Origin: CAZIVO01 sp964542765 | GTDB taxonomy: Bacteria; Planctomycetota; UBA1135; UBA2386 | Length of the DNA: 18,839 nt | Direction of reading: 5' to 3' | NCBI GenBank assembly: GCA_964542765.1 | Contig: CAZIVO010000071.1 | Span: 1 to 18,839 of the forward strand | Shown here: piece after piece, positions 1 through 7,597 of the stretch | How the letters are laid out: every line of letters starts with the position of its first letter | Numbering within the stretch: the first letter of the stretch is position 1 | The notes under the pieces: model-generated | What the model was told of the DNA's origin: nothing | What the model saw: the letters and a program-made list of their open reading frames with translations, nothing else | Database searches by the model: none | Translations under genes and position numbers: made by a program

Positions 1-587
1 GTCTTGGATGGGGTTTCAGGCCCTGTCGAGCCAAATCCTTCTGCGGGCAAGGGTTCTAGACAGCCAGCCATCTTGGATATTTCACGGACCCTGACATTTG
101 GAGTGCTCGGCTCGCCCGAGGCGGGGATTTCGAGCCGGTAGACGAGCCCGGCATGCACCTTTCCGACGTCGGTAGTGTCATCGTTGAGGAGTCCCAAAAA
201 CTCCAGGCTGAAGCTCTCAAGTTGAGGTATGAAAAGCTCTTCGCTCAATTCGCGGCGTAATGCAGTCTGAAATAAGGGCGTCTCGGTGTCATCTTGAGGC
301 TCGATGTGACCGCCGATTCCGATCGAGAGCCGCCCGTGCAGCCGTTGTTCGCTCTGGGCTGATCGTCGCTCGACAACGAAAACTTGTGCGCCTGAGGTGA
401 CGACGCAGTAAGGGATCAGCTGCTTCCAGGCGGGGTCTTGTTCAGCTGGTCCACGCGGCACAAATTGGCCCCCGCGCTGGAGGCGTTCCAGTAGCTGATG
501 CCCTTGGGTTTGGTCCAGTGGCACGAAGCCGTGTGGCCATTCGCCGCCGAAGAATGCATTCCGGCGGACAGCGAACACCTGTTCCAT
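1..587 (-). CDS. NUDIX-family predicted phosphoesterase (3' end outside window)
   Basis: The minus-strand frame is open from an ATG at 587 to the window edge: 195 codons with no stop, so the C-terminus is missing. Residues 88-97 read SIGIGGHIEP and residues 111-120 read RRELSEELFI. These are the Gly-rich part and the REUxEE helix of a NUDIX box, here with a slightly long spacer and Phe where the last Gly usually is. The N-terminal part (MEQVFAVRRNAFF) and overall layout resemble the predicted MutT-like phosphoesterases of COG4112, recognised from memory. NUDIX enzymes hydrolyse nucleoside diphosphates linked to other groups using Mg2+ held by the REUxEE glutamates; the substrate here is unknown. 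A good ribosome site (GGGAGGG, 592-598) lies 4 nt before the ATG and supports this start. The gene lies downstream of the secreted protein gene, with a strong hairpin between them, so it is probably a separate transcript. Confidence 0.82.
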   Translation of the reverse strand, partial: MEQVFAVRRNAFFGGEWPHGFVPLDQTQGHQLLERLQRGGQFVPRGPAEQDPAWKQLIPYCVVTSGAQVFVVERRSAQSEQRLHGRLSIGIGGHIEPQDDTETPLFQTALRRELSEELFIPQLESFSLEFLGLLNDDTTDVGKVHAGLVYRLEIPASGEPSTPNVRVREISKMAGCLEPLPAEGFGSTGPETPSK

Positions 588-622
588 CGATCCCTCCCTT
601 GCTGCAATGCGTCGGAATACAA

Positions 623-657
623 GCGGGGCGGCACTCCTGTTCGGGAGGCCGCCCCGC
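623..657 (-). terminator. Strong hairpin, probable transcription terminator
   Basis: Arms 623-632 (GCGGGGCGGC) and 648-657 (GCCGCCCCGC) are perfectly complementary over 10 bp. The stem continues inward as CTCC (634-637) with GGAG (644-647) after one bulged A, leaving a 6-nt loop. It lies 33 bp past the stop of the secreted-protein gene and just before the NUDIX start. The minus-strand side continues as TTGTATTCC rather than a clean U-run, so termination might be only partly intrinsic. Confidence 0.6.
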
Positions 658-689
658 GGTCAGTGCTCAGGCACAAAAGACGCCGGAGA

Positions 690-2006
690 TCACTTTGTCG
701 AGATGTCGAAGGTGTTGCCCAGGTAGACCTTGTTGGCGGCCAGATTGAGCACGCCGCACTGTGCCGGGACGGTGGCGTTCGGAACGACCTGGCCCGGCTT
801 CACCTTGATTGACCAGCCCGCCGACCCGATATGGTTGGGGATGGGGCGAGAGAGGGTGACGAGCGGGTTGACGCCCAGCTTGCCGATGGCACCCGGGATG
901 GGGATGCCTGCGGCTGGACGGCTAGTGCCGATGGCGAGGAAGGCCATGCTCGGCGGTGTCGTGGCCTTCTTCAGGCCGGCATAGACGTGTAGTTCGAGCG
1001 CGCCGCCAGCTTTGGCTGAGACCGAGTCGCCGTTACCCATCACGGCGTCGGCCCGCAGGGGACCGGCAGCGTAGCTGCCTGACGAGTAGGCCCATTCCAT
1101 GATGCCACTTGAACCGACTTGAGCGGGGTTGGCCGTCCAGCCGGTGTTGGTGAAGATTTGCCGGGCCTCGGTCACGCTACCGTCGACGATCGGGATGAAG
1201 CCCGGGTCCGACGAGTTGATCCGGATCGAGTAGATCATGGCTCGTGCATTACCATTCGCATCACGGATAGGGCTGTGCGAGTGTAGACCGGCCGAACCCT
1301 GCCAGTTGTCGCTGATGAGGATCCATTGCTTGCTGACATCGACAGCGCCGGTGCTCGCATTGATGGGGGCACACGCAACTGTGGAGGCGCCAGAGATCCA
1401 GGCATAGTGCAGCACGCCTTTGATGTTGAGCAACTGGGCGTCGACGTAGCCAGGGGCGGAGCCGGCGATGACCTTGGTGTTTGCGGCCGTGCCATCGAAG
1501 GCTACTGCCGTGTTGGTCCGGTTGCCAATGATCGGATTGCCACCACCGATTGGATGGCCAGCCGGCGTATCGGTGACGACGTGCTTGCCGGTCCAGTCGA
1601 TATTGCCGGTGAACATCGAGCCCGCAGCGTTCAGCTTGCCGAGGTGGTTATCCGGCTGGTTGCTCGTATTGGTGTGCATCGAGAAGGTCGGCTTCGCGGG
1701 ATCGGAGAAGTCACCCTTCCACGAGCAGAGATCGTAGCCGCCGGCTTGGCCGGGGAAGGCGCCGTTCTGGAGCGTAGCGGTGACGTAGTAAGCGCCTGCC
1801 TTTGTCGAGTTTGGATCGGGGATGATCTTGATGGAGCAGATATCCGCGCCGCCGAGGCCATTGGGCGAAGCTGCTGCCGTGAAGGTGCCGAGGCCCGCGT
1901 CTTTGATGGCGGGGGCTATCAGGGCCGGGCCCTCTCCTTTGTATTGCGCGAAGGCGACGCTGCTCAAGATGGAGGCAGCGATGGCGGTGGTGATGGTGTT
2001 CCGCAT
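690..2006 (-). CDS. Secreted protein of unknown function
   Basis: Encodes 438 aa from an ATG at 2006. Residues 1-20 form a classical Sec signal peptide (MRNTITTAIAASILSSVAFA) with an AxA cleavage site before Gln21. The mature protein is rich in Gly, Ala, Asn, Thr and Ser, has four Cys (in DICSIK, YDLCSW, TVACAP and PAQCGV), and lacks further membrane segments. The composition suggests a beta-rich exported protein. The C-terminus (LNLAANKVYLGNTFDIST) has no sorting signal that I recognise, such as LPXTG or PEP-CTERM. I recognise no enzyme family and assign no function. A GAGAG stretch about 10 nt before the ATG may serve as a weak ribosome site. The gene appears monocistronic: the 214-bp region upstream separates it from tex and a hairpin lies downstream. 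Confidence 0.85.
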   Translation of the reverse strand: MRNTITTAIAASILSSVAFAQYKGEGPALIAPAIKDAGLGTFTAAASPNGLGGADICSIKIIPDPNSTKAGAYYVTATLQNGAFPGQAGGYDLCSWKGDFSDPAKPTFSMHTNTSNQPDNHLGKLNAAGSMFTGNIDWTGKHVVTDTPAGHPIGGGNPIIGNRTNTAVAFDGTAANTKVIAGSAPGYVDAQLLNIKGVLHYAWISGASTVACAPINASTGAVDVSKQWILISDNWQGSAGLHSHSPIRDANGNARAMIYSIRINSSDPGFIPIVDGSVTEARQIFTNTGWTANPAQVGSSGIMEWAYSSGSYAAGPLRADAVMGNGDSVSAKAGGALELHVYAGLKKATTPPSMAFLAIGTSRPAAGIPIPGAIGKLGVNPLVTLSRPIPNHIGSAGWSIKVKPGQVVPNATVPAQCGVLNLAANKVYLGNTFDISTK

Positions 2007-2220
2007 GGGTATGAACTCTCTTTTGGGAAAGACAGGGGGGGTGAAAAGTGAAAGGCCGCCGGACGTGACCGAGGAGGGTCTCCAGCTTATTTGCCTGGAC
2101 GCTTATTATTACACCAGCAACCGGAAGGTGGGAAGGTCCACAGGGGTAGAGAATTCATCCGGGTTGCGGCCTCGATACCATCATTCACCCATGCCACTGG
2201 GTAAGCATGCGGCGCCCGTT
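2007..2220. other. Intergenic region between tex and the secreted-protein gene
   Basis: No gene is visible in these 214 bp. It must hold the end of the tex transcript and probably the promoter of the secreted-protein gene, both on the minus strand. A short inverted repeat (ACCCA 2187-2191 with TGGGT 2198-2202) lies 19 bp past the tex stop but lacks a T-run. The AT-rich patch at about 2090-2112 is the most promoter-like segment; no convincing -35/-10 pair could be fixed by eye. Confidence 0.4.
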
Positions 2221-3717
2221 TCAGCTTTTGTCGTCCGCACTTTCGTTTTTGTCGGTGTCGGACGGATCTGTGAGGAGATTACGGAGTCCCGAAAGCGAGC
2301 GGAGTTCGCCCTTGTGACCCCGGCTTTCCTCGATCAGCTTGCCGCTTTCCACCGTGATCACTCGCGGCGTCCCCGCACCCGATCCTGGTCGACCGCCGCG
2401 CTTGGGGCCACGTCGCTCACCGCGGTCATGCCCCGGACCACCGTCAGTTCCAGGGCTCCGGGGCCGTCCACGGCCGGTGCCTCGCCGGCTATCAGGAGCT
2501 CTCGCCGCTCGGGTTTGCGGCTGGACTTCTTCGCGCCTGCGCCGCCCTCGTTTGCCTGGCAGGCGCTCACCGACCGTTGGTTGGCGACCATCGACGAGAT
2601 GGCGTGGCTTGTGCATGGTGAGGCTGATGCGCTTGGCCTTTGGATCGACATTGACGAGGAAGACCGTGACAACTTCCCCGATGCACAATGGTTGGTTGCG
2701 GTCGTGCATGCGGCTTGGCGGGATTTGTGATACGTGCAAGAGTCCGTCATGCTCGATGCCGAGGTCGACGAACATTCCGAAGTCGGTCATGCTCGCAATG
2801 CGGCCTCGCAATTGCATGTCGACCTTCAAGTCCTCGATCGAAGAGATCTGGTCGTTCTTGCACGCGGCGAGTTGACCTCGAGGGTCACGGCCAACGAGGG
2901 AAAGATCCTTGAGTAGTCCGATGACACTTTCGCGATCGATATCGTCGGTCACGAACGGGTCCGGATTGATATTCCGCAAGTTCTTGCCAAAGAGTTCGGC
3001 CACAGGCTTGTCTTGGCTGGCGGCGATGCGTTGCGCGAGTTCGTAGTTCTCGGGATGAATGGCGGTGGCATCAAGGGGCTCATCGCCACCTTCGATGCGC
3101 AGGAAGCCAGCGATATGGATGAAGATGTTTTCATCGATTCCGTCGACTTCTTTGAGCTGCTCTCGATTCTTGAATCCACCGATCTTGGAGCGGTGGGCAA
3201 TGACGGCTTTGGCCAGATCCTTGCTCAGGCCAGGCGCATGTTCCATGAGAGTCGCGTCTGCACGGTTGAGGTCGACTCCGACGGTGGCGAGGCACCAGTT
3301 CAGCGTGTGGTCGAGGGTGCGTGCGAGCATTCCCTGATGCACCTCGTCGAGTCTCTGACCCGCGCCCAGGCTGCGAGGGTCCATGCGGACCAGCGCCTGA
3401 AGTGGGTCCTGAAGTCGCTGGGCCAGGCTGACCGTGGTCCGCATGCCCACCTCGTTCATGCCCAAGGCCTTGCGGCCGGTGGGGCTGCCTGCGTAGATCG
3501 TGGACGGGGTTTCATCGGTGGAAACATGGACGGCGGCGGCCCCGGCCGAACTTCGGCCGAGCGCTTCACGGATGAGGCTCTCTCCCGCCCCCTGGCGTTT
3601 TCCGTGTGGAGTCGTGACGGCCGCTGGTTGCCACTTGTCGATGAATCGGGCGATCTTGTCGATGACCGAGTCTCGAGGAAGGGAGCCGCTATCGGGTGTT
3701 TCGTCCGCTGGTTGCTC
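2221..3717 (-). CDS. tex: Tex RNA-binding transcription accessory protein, C-terminal part
   Basis: This is the 3' part of the gene interrupted by the N gap: 498 codons open from the gap edge (3717) to TGA at 2221. It starts in phase with EQPADETPDSGS, the last degenerate unit of the repeat seen across the gap. It continues through the rest of the YqgF-like domain (VIDKIARFIDKW, then STIYAGSPTGRKAL) and the Tex signature SLAQRLQDPLQALVRMDPRS. Next come a helix-hairpin-helix region (about residues 150-208 after the gap; GVDLNRADATLM, IAGFLRI), the LDATAIHPENY segment, and an S1 RNA-binding domain (about 299-371; MTDFGMFVDLGIEHDGLLHV). The tail is Arg/Gly-rich and basic, then acidic at the end. 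Tex binds RNA and associates with transcription. The internal TTG/ATG codons near 3465 are not the true start, because homology extends upstream of them. Confidence 0.9.
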   Translation of the reverse strand, partial: EQPADETPDSGSLPRDSVIDKIARFIDKWQPAAVTTPHGKRQGAGESLIREALGRSSAGAAAVHVSTDETPSTIYAGSPTGRKALGMNEVGMRTTVSLAQRLQDPLQALVRMDPRSLGAGQRLDEVHQGMLARTLDHTLNWCLATVGVDLNRADATLMEHAPGLSKDLAKAVIAHRSKIGGFKNREQLKEVDGIDENIFIHIAGFLRIEGGDEPLDATAIHPENYELAQRIAASQDKPVAELFGKNLRNINPDPFVTDDIDRESVIGLLKDLSLVGRDPRGQLAACKNDQISSIEDLKVDMQLRGRIASMTDFGMFVDLGIEHDGLLHVSQIPPSRMHDRNQPLCIGEVVTVFLVNVDPKAKRISLTMHKPRHLVDGRQPTVGERLPGKRGRRRREEVQPQTRAARAPDSRRGTGRGRPRSPGTDGGPGHDRGERRGPKRGGRPGSGAGTPRVITVESGKLIEESRGHKGELRSLSGLRNLLTDPSDTDKNESADDKS

Positions 3718-3817
3718 NNNNNNNNNNNNNNNNNNNNNNNNNNNNNNNNNNNNNNNNNNNNNNNNNNNNNNNNNNNNNNNNNNNNNNNNNNNNNNNNNNN
3801 NNNNNNNNNNNNNNNNN
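3718..3817. other. Assembly gap (100 N)
   Basis: Exactly 100 Ns, a customary placeholder for a gap of unknown length. Both flanks lie on codon boundaries of tex (438 whole codons before, 499 after including the stop) and on the boundary of the 28-aa repeat unit: ...ATDSP ends before the gap and EQPAxET begins after it. The missing sequence is therefore probably a whole number of 84-bp units, possibly including zero. Any reading frame carried through the Ns is meaningless, because 100 is not a multiple of 3. Confidence 0.97.
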
Positions 3818-4027
3818 GGGAGAATCGGTGGCTTCGGCCGGTGCTTGCTGGGCGGTTTCGTCGCCAGTTGCGTTGCTCGGCGTTTCGGCTGCCGGTTGTT
3901 CGGGAGAATCGGTGGCTTCGGCCGGTGCTTGCTGGGCGGTTTCGTCGCCAGTTGCGCTGCTCGGCGTTTCGGCAGCCGGTTGCTCGGGAGAATCGGCGGC
4001 TTCGGCCGGCGCTTGCTGGGCGGTTTC
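3818..4027 (-). repeat. 84-bp in-frame tandem repeat within tex (28-aa Pro/Ala/Glu/Thr-rich unit)
   Basis: GGGAGAATCGG begins at 3818, 3902 and 3986, giving a period of exactly 84 bp. On the coding strand there are two full units (3985-3902 and 3901-3818), each starting EQPAAETPS and ending PAEATDSP. A preceding half unit covers 4027-3986, and a further degenerate unit start (EQPADETP, 3717-3694) lies beyond the gap. The full copies are nearly identical at DNA level, which suggests recent expansion or homogenisation and explains the assembly break. The composition predicts a disordered acidic linker. Confidence 0.95.
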
Positions 4028-5131
4028 TGCGCCTTGCTTGGGTGCCTTGGCCTTCTTTCGCTTGGGCTTCTTCGTCAGCCGGATCGATTCACGGCCGAGC
4101 AGGGAGCCGTCTTCGCCGAGGCAGGCAAGCCAGATCGTTTTGTTGGAGACTCGCGCTGCCATCGCAGTTTTGGTTCCCAGGGCAGGCCCCAGGAGTTGCG
4201 CCCGCAGGATGTGGCCGAAGGATCGCAGAGTCTCACGATCGGCCTTCTCCTTGATCTTTCGTCGGATGTCAGCTTCGCAGGCCGGTCGCAAGTGCTGGTC
4301 GTAGGCATGGATGAAGGTGAGGTCCAAGAAAGCCCGGAGTGGAGATTCTTCCGTCAGATCTGCGGCGAAGAGTTCTCGGCCGATCTCGACTTCCCGACCT
4401 TCGGGGAGGGCGAGCGCAATCTTGATGATGCCGTCGCGTTCAGCGCGGCGCAGGGCGAGCATGCGGTCGGCGTGAATGCGTCGCACCGGTTCTTCGAATT
4501 CGAAGAATTCCTTGTAACGCTGCGCACCCTTGCGGCCCGGCGCGACGGCGGTGGCTTTCAAGATGCCGCGAGAAAGCTCGTCGCGGATTCGTGTACGGAA
4601 ACCAGGTTCACGTGCGAATTGTTCGGCCAGAATGTAGAGCGCTCCCCCGAGGGCTGTTTCCAGATTGGGCAGCCCCTTTTCCTCCGAGACATATTCGGCG
4701 GCTGTCTCCTGCAGACTCTTGTCCCCCAAGCTCCTGTGCTGGATAGCCAGGGCCAGTGGGCCGAGTCCGAGCTCTTCGAACTTCATTCCTTGCGTTGCCC
4801 GTCGGGGTCGGAAGCTCTGATAGATGTCATCGAGCGCGTTTTGGTCGATGGTTTCTTCGAGCGTTGCTTTGAACTCATCGGTAGCGCGTTCCTGGGCCTG
4901 CGCCTGTTCCAGGATCGATTGTTTGCGGGACTCGTGTTCCTTGAGGAAGGCCCACCGCTCCTGGAACTCGACCAGCCGATCTTCGGGGATGCCGCCTGTT
5001 TCCCTGTGTCGATACCTGTAGATGAATGCGGCGGGCGCACCACTCTCCAGCAGCGACACGGTGGCTTTGATGTGATCGGCCGGCGCGTTGAACTCGGCCT
5101 CTAGACGGGTCAACAAGGATTCAGATGGCAT
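3818..5131 (-). CDS. tex: Tex RNA-binding transcription accessory protein, N-terminal part
   Basis: This is the 5' part of the gene: 438 codons from ATG at 5131 to the gap edge. Residues 1-310 follow the Tex N-terminal helical region, with LDDIYQSFRPRRATQ-type and RDELSRGILKATAV segments and the KEFFEFEEPVRRIHADRMLAL block typical of the family. Residues 316-350 correspond to the start of the YqgF/RNase H-like domain, but LGTKTAMAARV replaces the usual LDPGxRTG, so the conserved Asp is missing. A lysine-rich stretch (354-365) leads into the 28-aa repeats (369-438). Tex is normally about 720-780 aa; both visible parts sum to 936 aa, and the excess is the repeat linker plus an extended C-tail. 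No good ribosome site precedes the ATG. The gene is divergent from the heptosyltransferase gene. Confidence 0.9.
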
Positions 5132-5251
5132 GGGAATCTGCGTGCGGAGTTGATACTAATCGCACGACATGGAGTTTGATGGCTCCAGGATAGCATCACA
5201 AGGGGCAGCTACCAGTTGTCTCCATACCGGCTTTGCCGTAACACGCAGTCA

Positions 5252-6301
5252 GTGGAGCCGAGCAAGATCTTCGTCCGGGCGCCGAATTGGGTCGGTGACA
5301 TGGTCATGGCGACGCCTGCTTTCGAGTCGATTCGCCGCGGGTATCCCCGGGCCGAGATCGTTTGCGGGCTGAGACCGTGGCTACGCAGTTTGCTGGATGG
5401 CAGCGGATTCTTCGATCGATTCATCGAGACGCCGCGGGCGGGTGGCCTGGGTGGCCTTTGCAAGCAGGTCAAGGAACTCCGGCGAGAAGACTTCGATCTG
5501 GCGATCATTCTGCCCAATTCTTTCGAAACGGGCCTGGTGCCTTTTCTCGCCCGGATTCCTGTCCGCGTGGGTTACCGGCAAGGGAGGCCGCTATTGATGA
5601 ATGTCGGGCTGCGAGCCCAGCGGTTGCGTGGGCTGTTCGGGCGACGTGGTCCGCGGCGTGTGCCGGAACCGATGCCGCTCTACTACGCTCGCCTTCTGAA
5701 ACTTCTCGAATTGCCGGAGTTGCGAGATCGCGGCACCTTGACCGTGACCGATGAGGAGCGTTCCTTCATCGATGTGTGGGCGCGAGACCGCGGCATCGGC
5801 CCCGATGACAAGCTCTTGTTGCTCAATGCGGGAGCTAGTTACGGTGCGAGCAAGCTCTGGGAAGAGGATCGTTTTGCGGCGGTGGCGCGGCATTTCGCTG
5901 ATGCACATGGGATGGTGCCCGTGTTTCTAGCGGGTCCCAACGAGGTTGATATGGTCGATAGGATTGCGACGGCAGCGGGAGCGATCGCTGCAATCAATCC
6001 GGTATTGCCTGTCCATACGCTCAAGGCGCTGGTGGAGCGGGCGCAACTGATGATCACGACAGACGCCGGGCCGCGGCATGTTGCCGTGGCGATGGGCGTC
6101 CCGGTGGTGTGCTTGATGGGGCCGAACGACCCTCGTTACACCAACTATGGGTTGGATCGCCAGATCGTGATCCAAAAGGCCGAACTGGAGTGTGTCCCCT
6201 GCCAGAAAAAGCAGTGCCCTTTGGGCCATCGTCAGTGCATGACCACGATCATGGTGGACGAGGTGGTCGTTGCCGGAGAGCAACTTCTGGATCAGGTATA
6301 G
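5252..6301 (+). CDS. waaF: ADP-heptose:LPS heptosyltransferase (GT9 family, heptosyltransferase II-like)
   Basis: Encodes 349 aa if started at GTG 5252. It transfers heptose from ADP-heptose to the inner core of LPS at the cytoplasmic face of the inner membrane, if the family assignment holds. The N-terminus IFVRAPNWVGDMVMATPAF is the GT9 acceptor-side signature. KLWEEDRF (201-208) and TTDAGPRHVAVAMGVP (269-284) form the nucleotide-sugar-binding signature. The Cys-rich stretch CVPCQKKQCPLGHRQCM (314-330) is typical of heptosyltransferase II-like proteins. The start is uncertain: TTG at 5216 is in frame and follows AGGGG (5201-5205), but the family normally begins a few residues before KIFVRAPN, favouring 5252. 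The stop overlaps the convergent amrB stop by 10 bp. The acceptor and exact sugar cannot be told from sequence. Confidence 0.85.
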   Translation: MEPSKIFVRAPNWVGDMVMATPAFESIRRGYPRAEIVCGLRPWLRSLLDGSGFFDRFIETPRAGGLGGLCKQVKELRREDFDLAIILPNSFETGLVPFLARIPVRVGYRQGRPLLMNVGLRAQRLRGLFGRRGPRRVPEPMPLYYARLLKLLELPELRDRGTLTVTDEERSFIDVWARDRGIGPDDKLLLLNAGASYGASKLWEEDRFAAVARHFADAHGMVPVFLAGPNEVDMVDRIATAAGAIAAINPVLPVHTLKALVERAQLMITTDAGPRHVAVAMGVPVVCLMGPNDPRYTNYGLDRQIVIQKAELECVPCQKKQCPLGHRQCMTTIMVDEVVVAGEQLLDQV

Positions 6302-7500
6302 GCGACCGAGCAGAAGGTGACGACCTGTGATCCATCGGCAGCATTCGCCTGGCCATAGTGCAGTAGTTCTCCGGGCCCCTCCGCGAGGGATGCGACCATG
6401 AAGATCGGCGTGGAACCGCAGATGCGGTCCGGGTTGCGCGAGGTTTCAACGGCCTGATGGAAGTCTCCGGGCTGCCCGGTCGCGAGATGAGACAAACGCT
6501 GGTGATCGGCCTGGGACAGGGTTTGCAGCCGTTCGGTGTCGATGCGCATCTCATCGCCGAAGAAGGGGCCGACGTGGGCGAGATCCGCGCCGGCGACGTA
6601 GCACACGGTCTTGCCCGATGCCTGGGCCGTGGCCCGGAAGGCCTCGAGGATGTTCAGGAGATATTCCTCTTCGCAGGGGTTGCCGGTCGTCGATGGCAGA
6701 TTGCCTGTCAGGAAACCTGCCACCTCGAACGGATGGTCATGGTGGAGGTGGGCCAGGAACAGCATCTGGAACTCGATCGAGTGTTCTTGAGCATGAAGGT
6801 AGAGGTCGAGTGGTTGTGGAGCGCCGATGGCCGTGGCGATGGTGTCGACGAATGTTAGATCGGTGATGACCTCGCCGATGGGGGTGCTCCAGTTCAGAGG
6901 CAGGCCGGTGATGGGAGCGCCCGGTCCTTGATGGCCGGTTCCGAATACAACGTAGAGATCGGCGGGTTCACATTCGGCGAGGTAGCCATAACTCTGGGCG
7001 TAACCTTCGCGTCCACGGGCGATGTCGATGTGTGGTGCGATGATGCCTTTGGGCGCAGGGCGTGGATGGTCAGGGCGCGTTTGACTGACGATGGATGACA
7101 GAGCTTCTCGAAGCTTGTCCGGATCCGCAGGGTAGCCGGGGGAGCCGCAATGCCTGGGTGGGCGCGTCGTCAGGTTGCTGAAGTGGGCGGCGGCCTCTGT
7201 CAGCGCCTGGTGAAAACGCGGGGAGTGCAAGAGCAACCGCTCGTCGAATTGCCGGGCGAGGTCGGCGACGAATCGATCCGGGAGGCGTTGCCCGAATTCC
7301 GTTTCGATCTCTGCATGGATCTGGTCAGGAGTTTGTGTTCCGTCGAAACGACTGACGATCGGCACGAGGCCATCGGGCACGAAGATTTGATCGGTGACTA
7401 GCCCGAGGGGATCGCTGAGGACGATGCCTTTTTGCGCGCCCTCTTCGGTGGGATGAATGTCCAGGTGCCGGAAGGCTGGGTGGCTCGGTGGGGGATGCAC
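6292..7500 (-). CDS. amrB: MEMO-like protein (AmmeMemoRadiSam system protein B) with extra N-terminal domain
   Basis: Encodes 402 aa from GTG at 7500. Residues ~150-400 form a MEMO domain. Candidate metal-site residues are His157 in IIAPHIDIARG, His190 in VFGTGHQG, and Cys361 in RICGSTPIFM, matching in order the His/His/Cys iron site known for human MEMO1. His240 (EHSIEFQ) and the GADLAHVGP segment (304-312) are also family hallmarks. Bacterial MEMO proteins are usually about 270 aa; here residues ~20-95 add a small domain (LGLVTDQIFVPDGLVPIVSR) resembling PqqD-like winged-helix modules, a tentative reading. The usual partners (AMMECR1 and a radical SAM enzyme) are absent from this window. 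It is divergent from the sigma-54 activator gene and overlaps the end of the heptosyltransferase gene. Its biochemical role is unknown. No clear ribosome site precedes the GTG. Confidence 0.85.
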   Translation of the reverse strand: MHPPPSHPAFRHLDIHPTEEGAQKGIVLSDPLGLVTDQIFVPDGLVPIVSRFDGTQTPDQIHAEIETEFGQRLPDRFVADLARQFDERLLLHSPRFHQALTEAAAHFSNLTTRPPRHCGSPGYPADPDKLREALSSIVSQTRPDHPRPAPKGIIAPHIDIARGREGYAQSYGYLAECEPADLYVVFGTGHQGPGAPITGLPLNWSTPIGEVITDLTFVDTIATAIGAPQPLDLYLHAQEHSIEFQMLFLAHLHHDHPFEVAGFLTGNLPSTTGNPCEEEYLLNILEAFRATAQASGKTVCYVAGADLAHVGPFFGDEMRIDTERLQTLSQADHQRLSHLATGQPGDFHQAVETSRNPDRICGSTPIFMVASLAEGPGELLHYGQANAADGSQVVTFCSVAYT

Positions 7501-7597
7501 GGTGAGGAAAGGGTAGCGACTGAGTCCCCGAGAAGGCGATACCGCCGGAGACTTGCGAGGAAGGAGCAGGTGTGTGGAGTTCAGGGGGTAGAATTAC

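Noticed and set aside
1326..2051. 241-codon plus-strand open frame
   Set aside because: It is antisense to the secreted protein, whose signal peptide and downstream hairpin show that the minus strand is the coding one.
3397..3465. TTG/ATG near 3465 as a true start of a separate S1-domain gene
   Set aside because: The same frame extends without a stop to the gap at 3717 and encodes the preceding part of the Tex YqgF-like domain and the repeat unit.
3694..4027. CRISPR array or intergenic satellite
   Set aside because: The 84-bp units are contiguous, without variable spacers, and read through in frame as protein within tex.
3500..5104. Long plus-strand open frame (534 codons) opposite tex
   Set aside because: It crosses the N gap in an arbitrary frame and is antisense to a clear Tex protein. 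Its length reflects GC-rich codon bias and the 84-bp repeat.
7501..7597. Sigma-54 (-24/-12) promoter or divergent operator before the activator gene
   Set aside because: No TGGCAC-N5-TTGC pattern was found by eye on either strand here. TAGAAT at 7589-7594 looks like a -10 but has no -35 and lies only 3 nt before the ATG.
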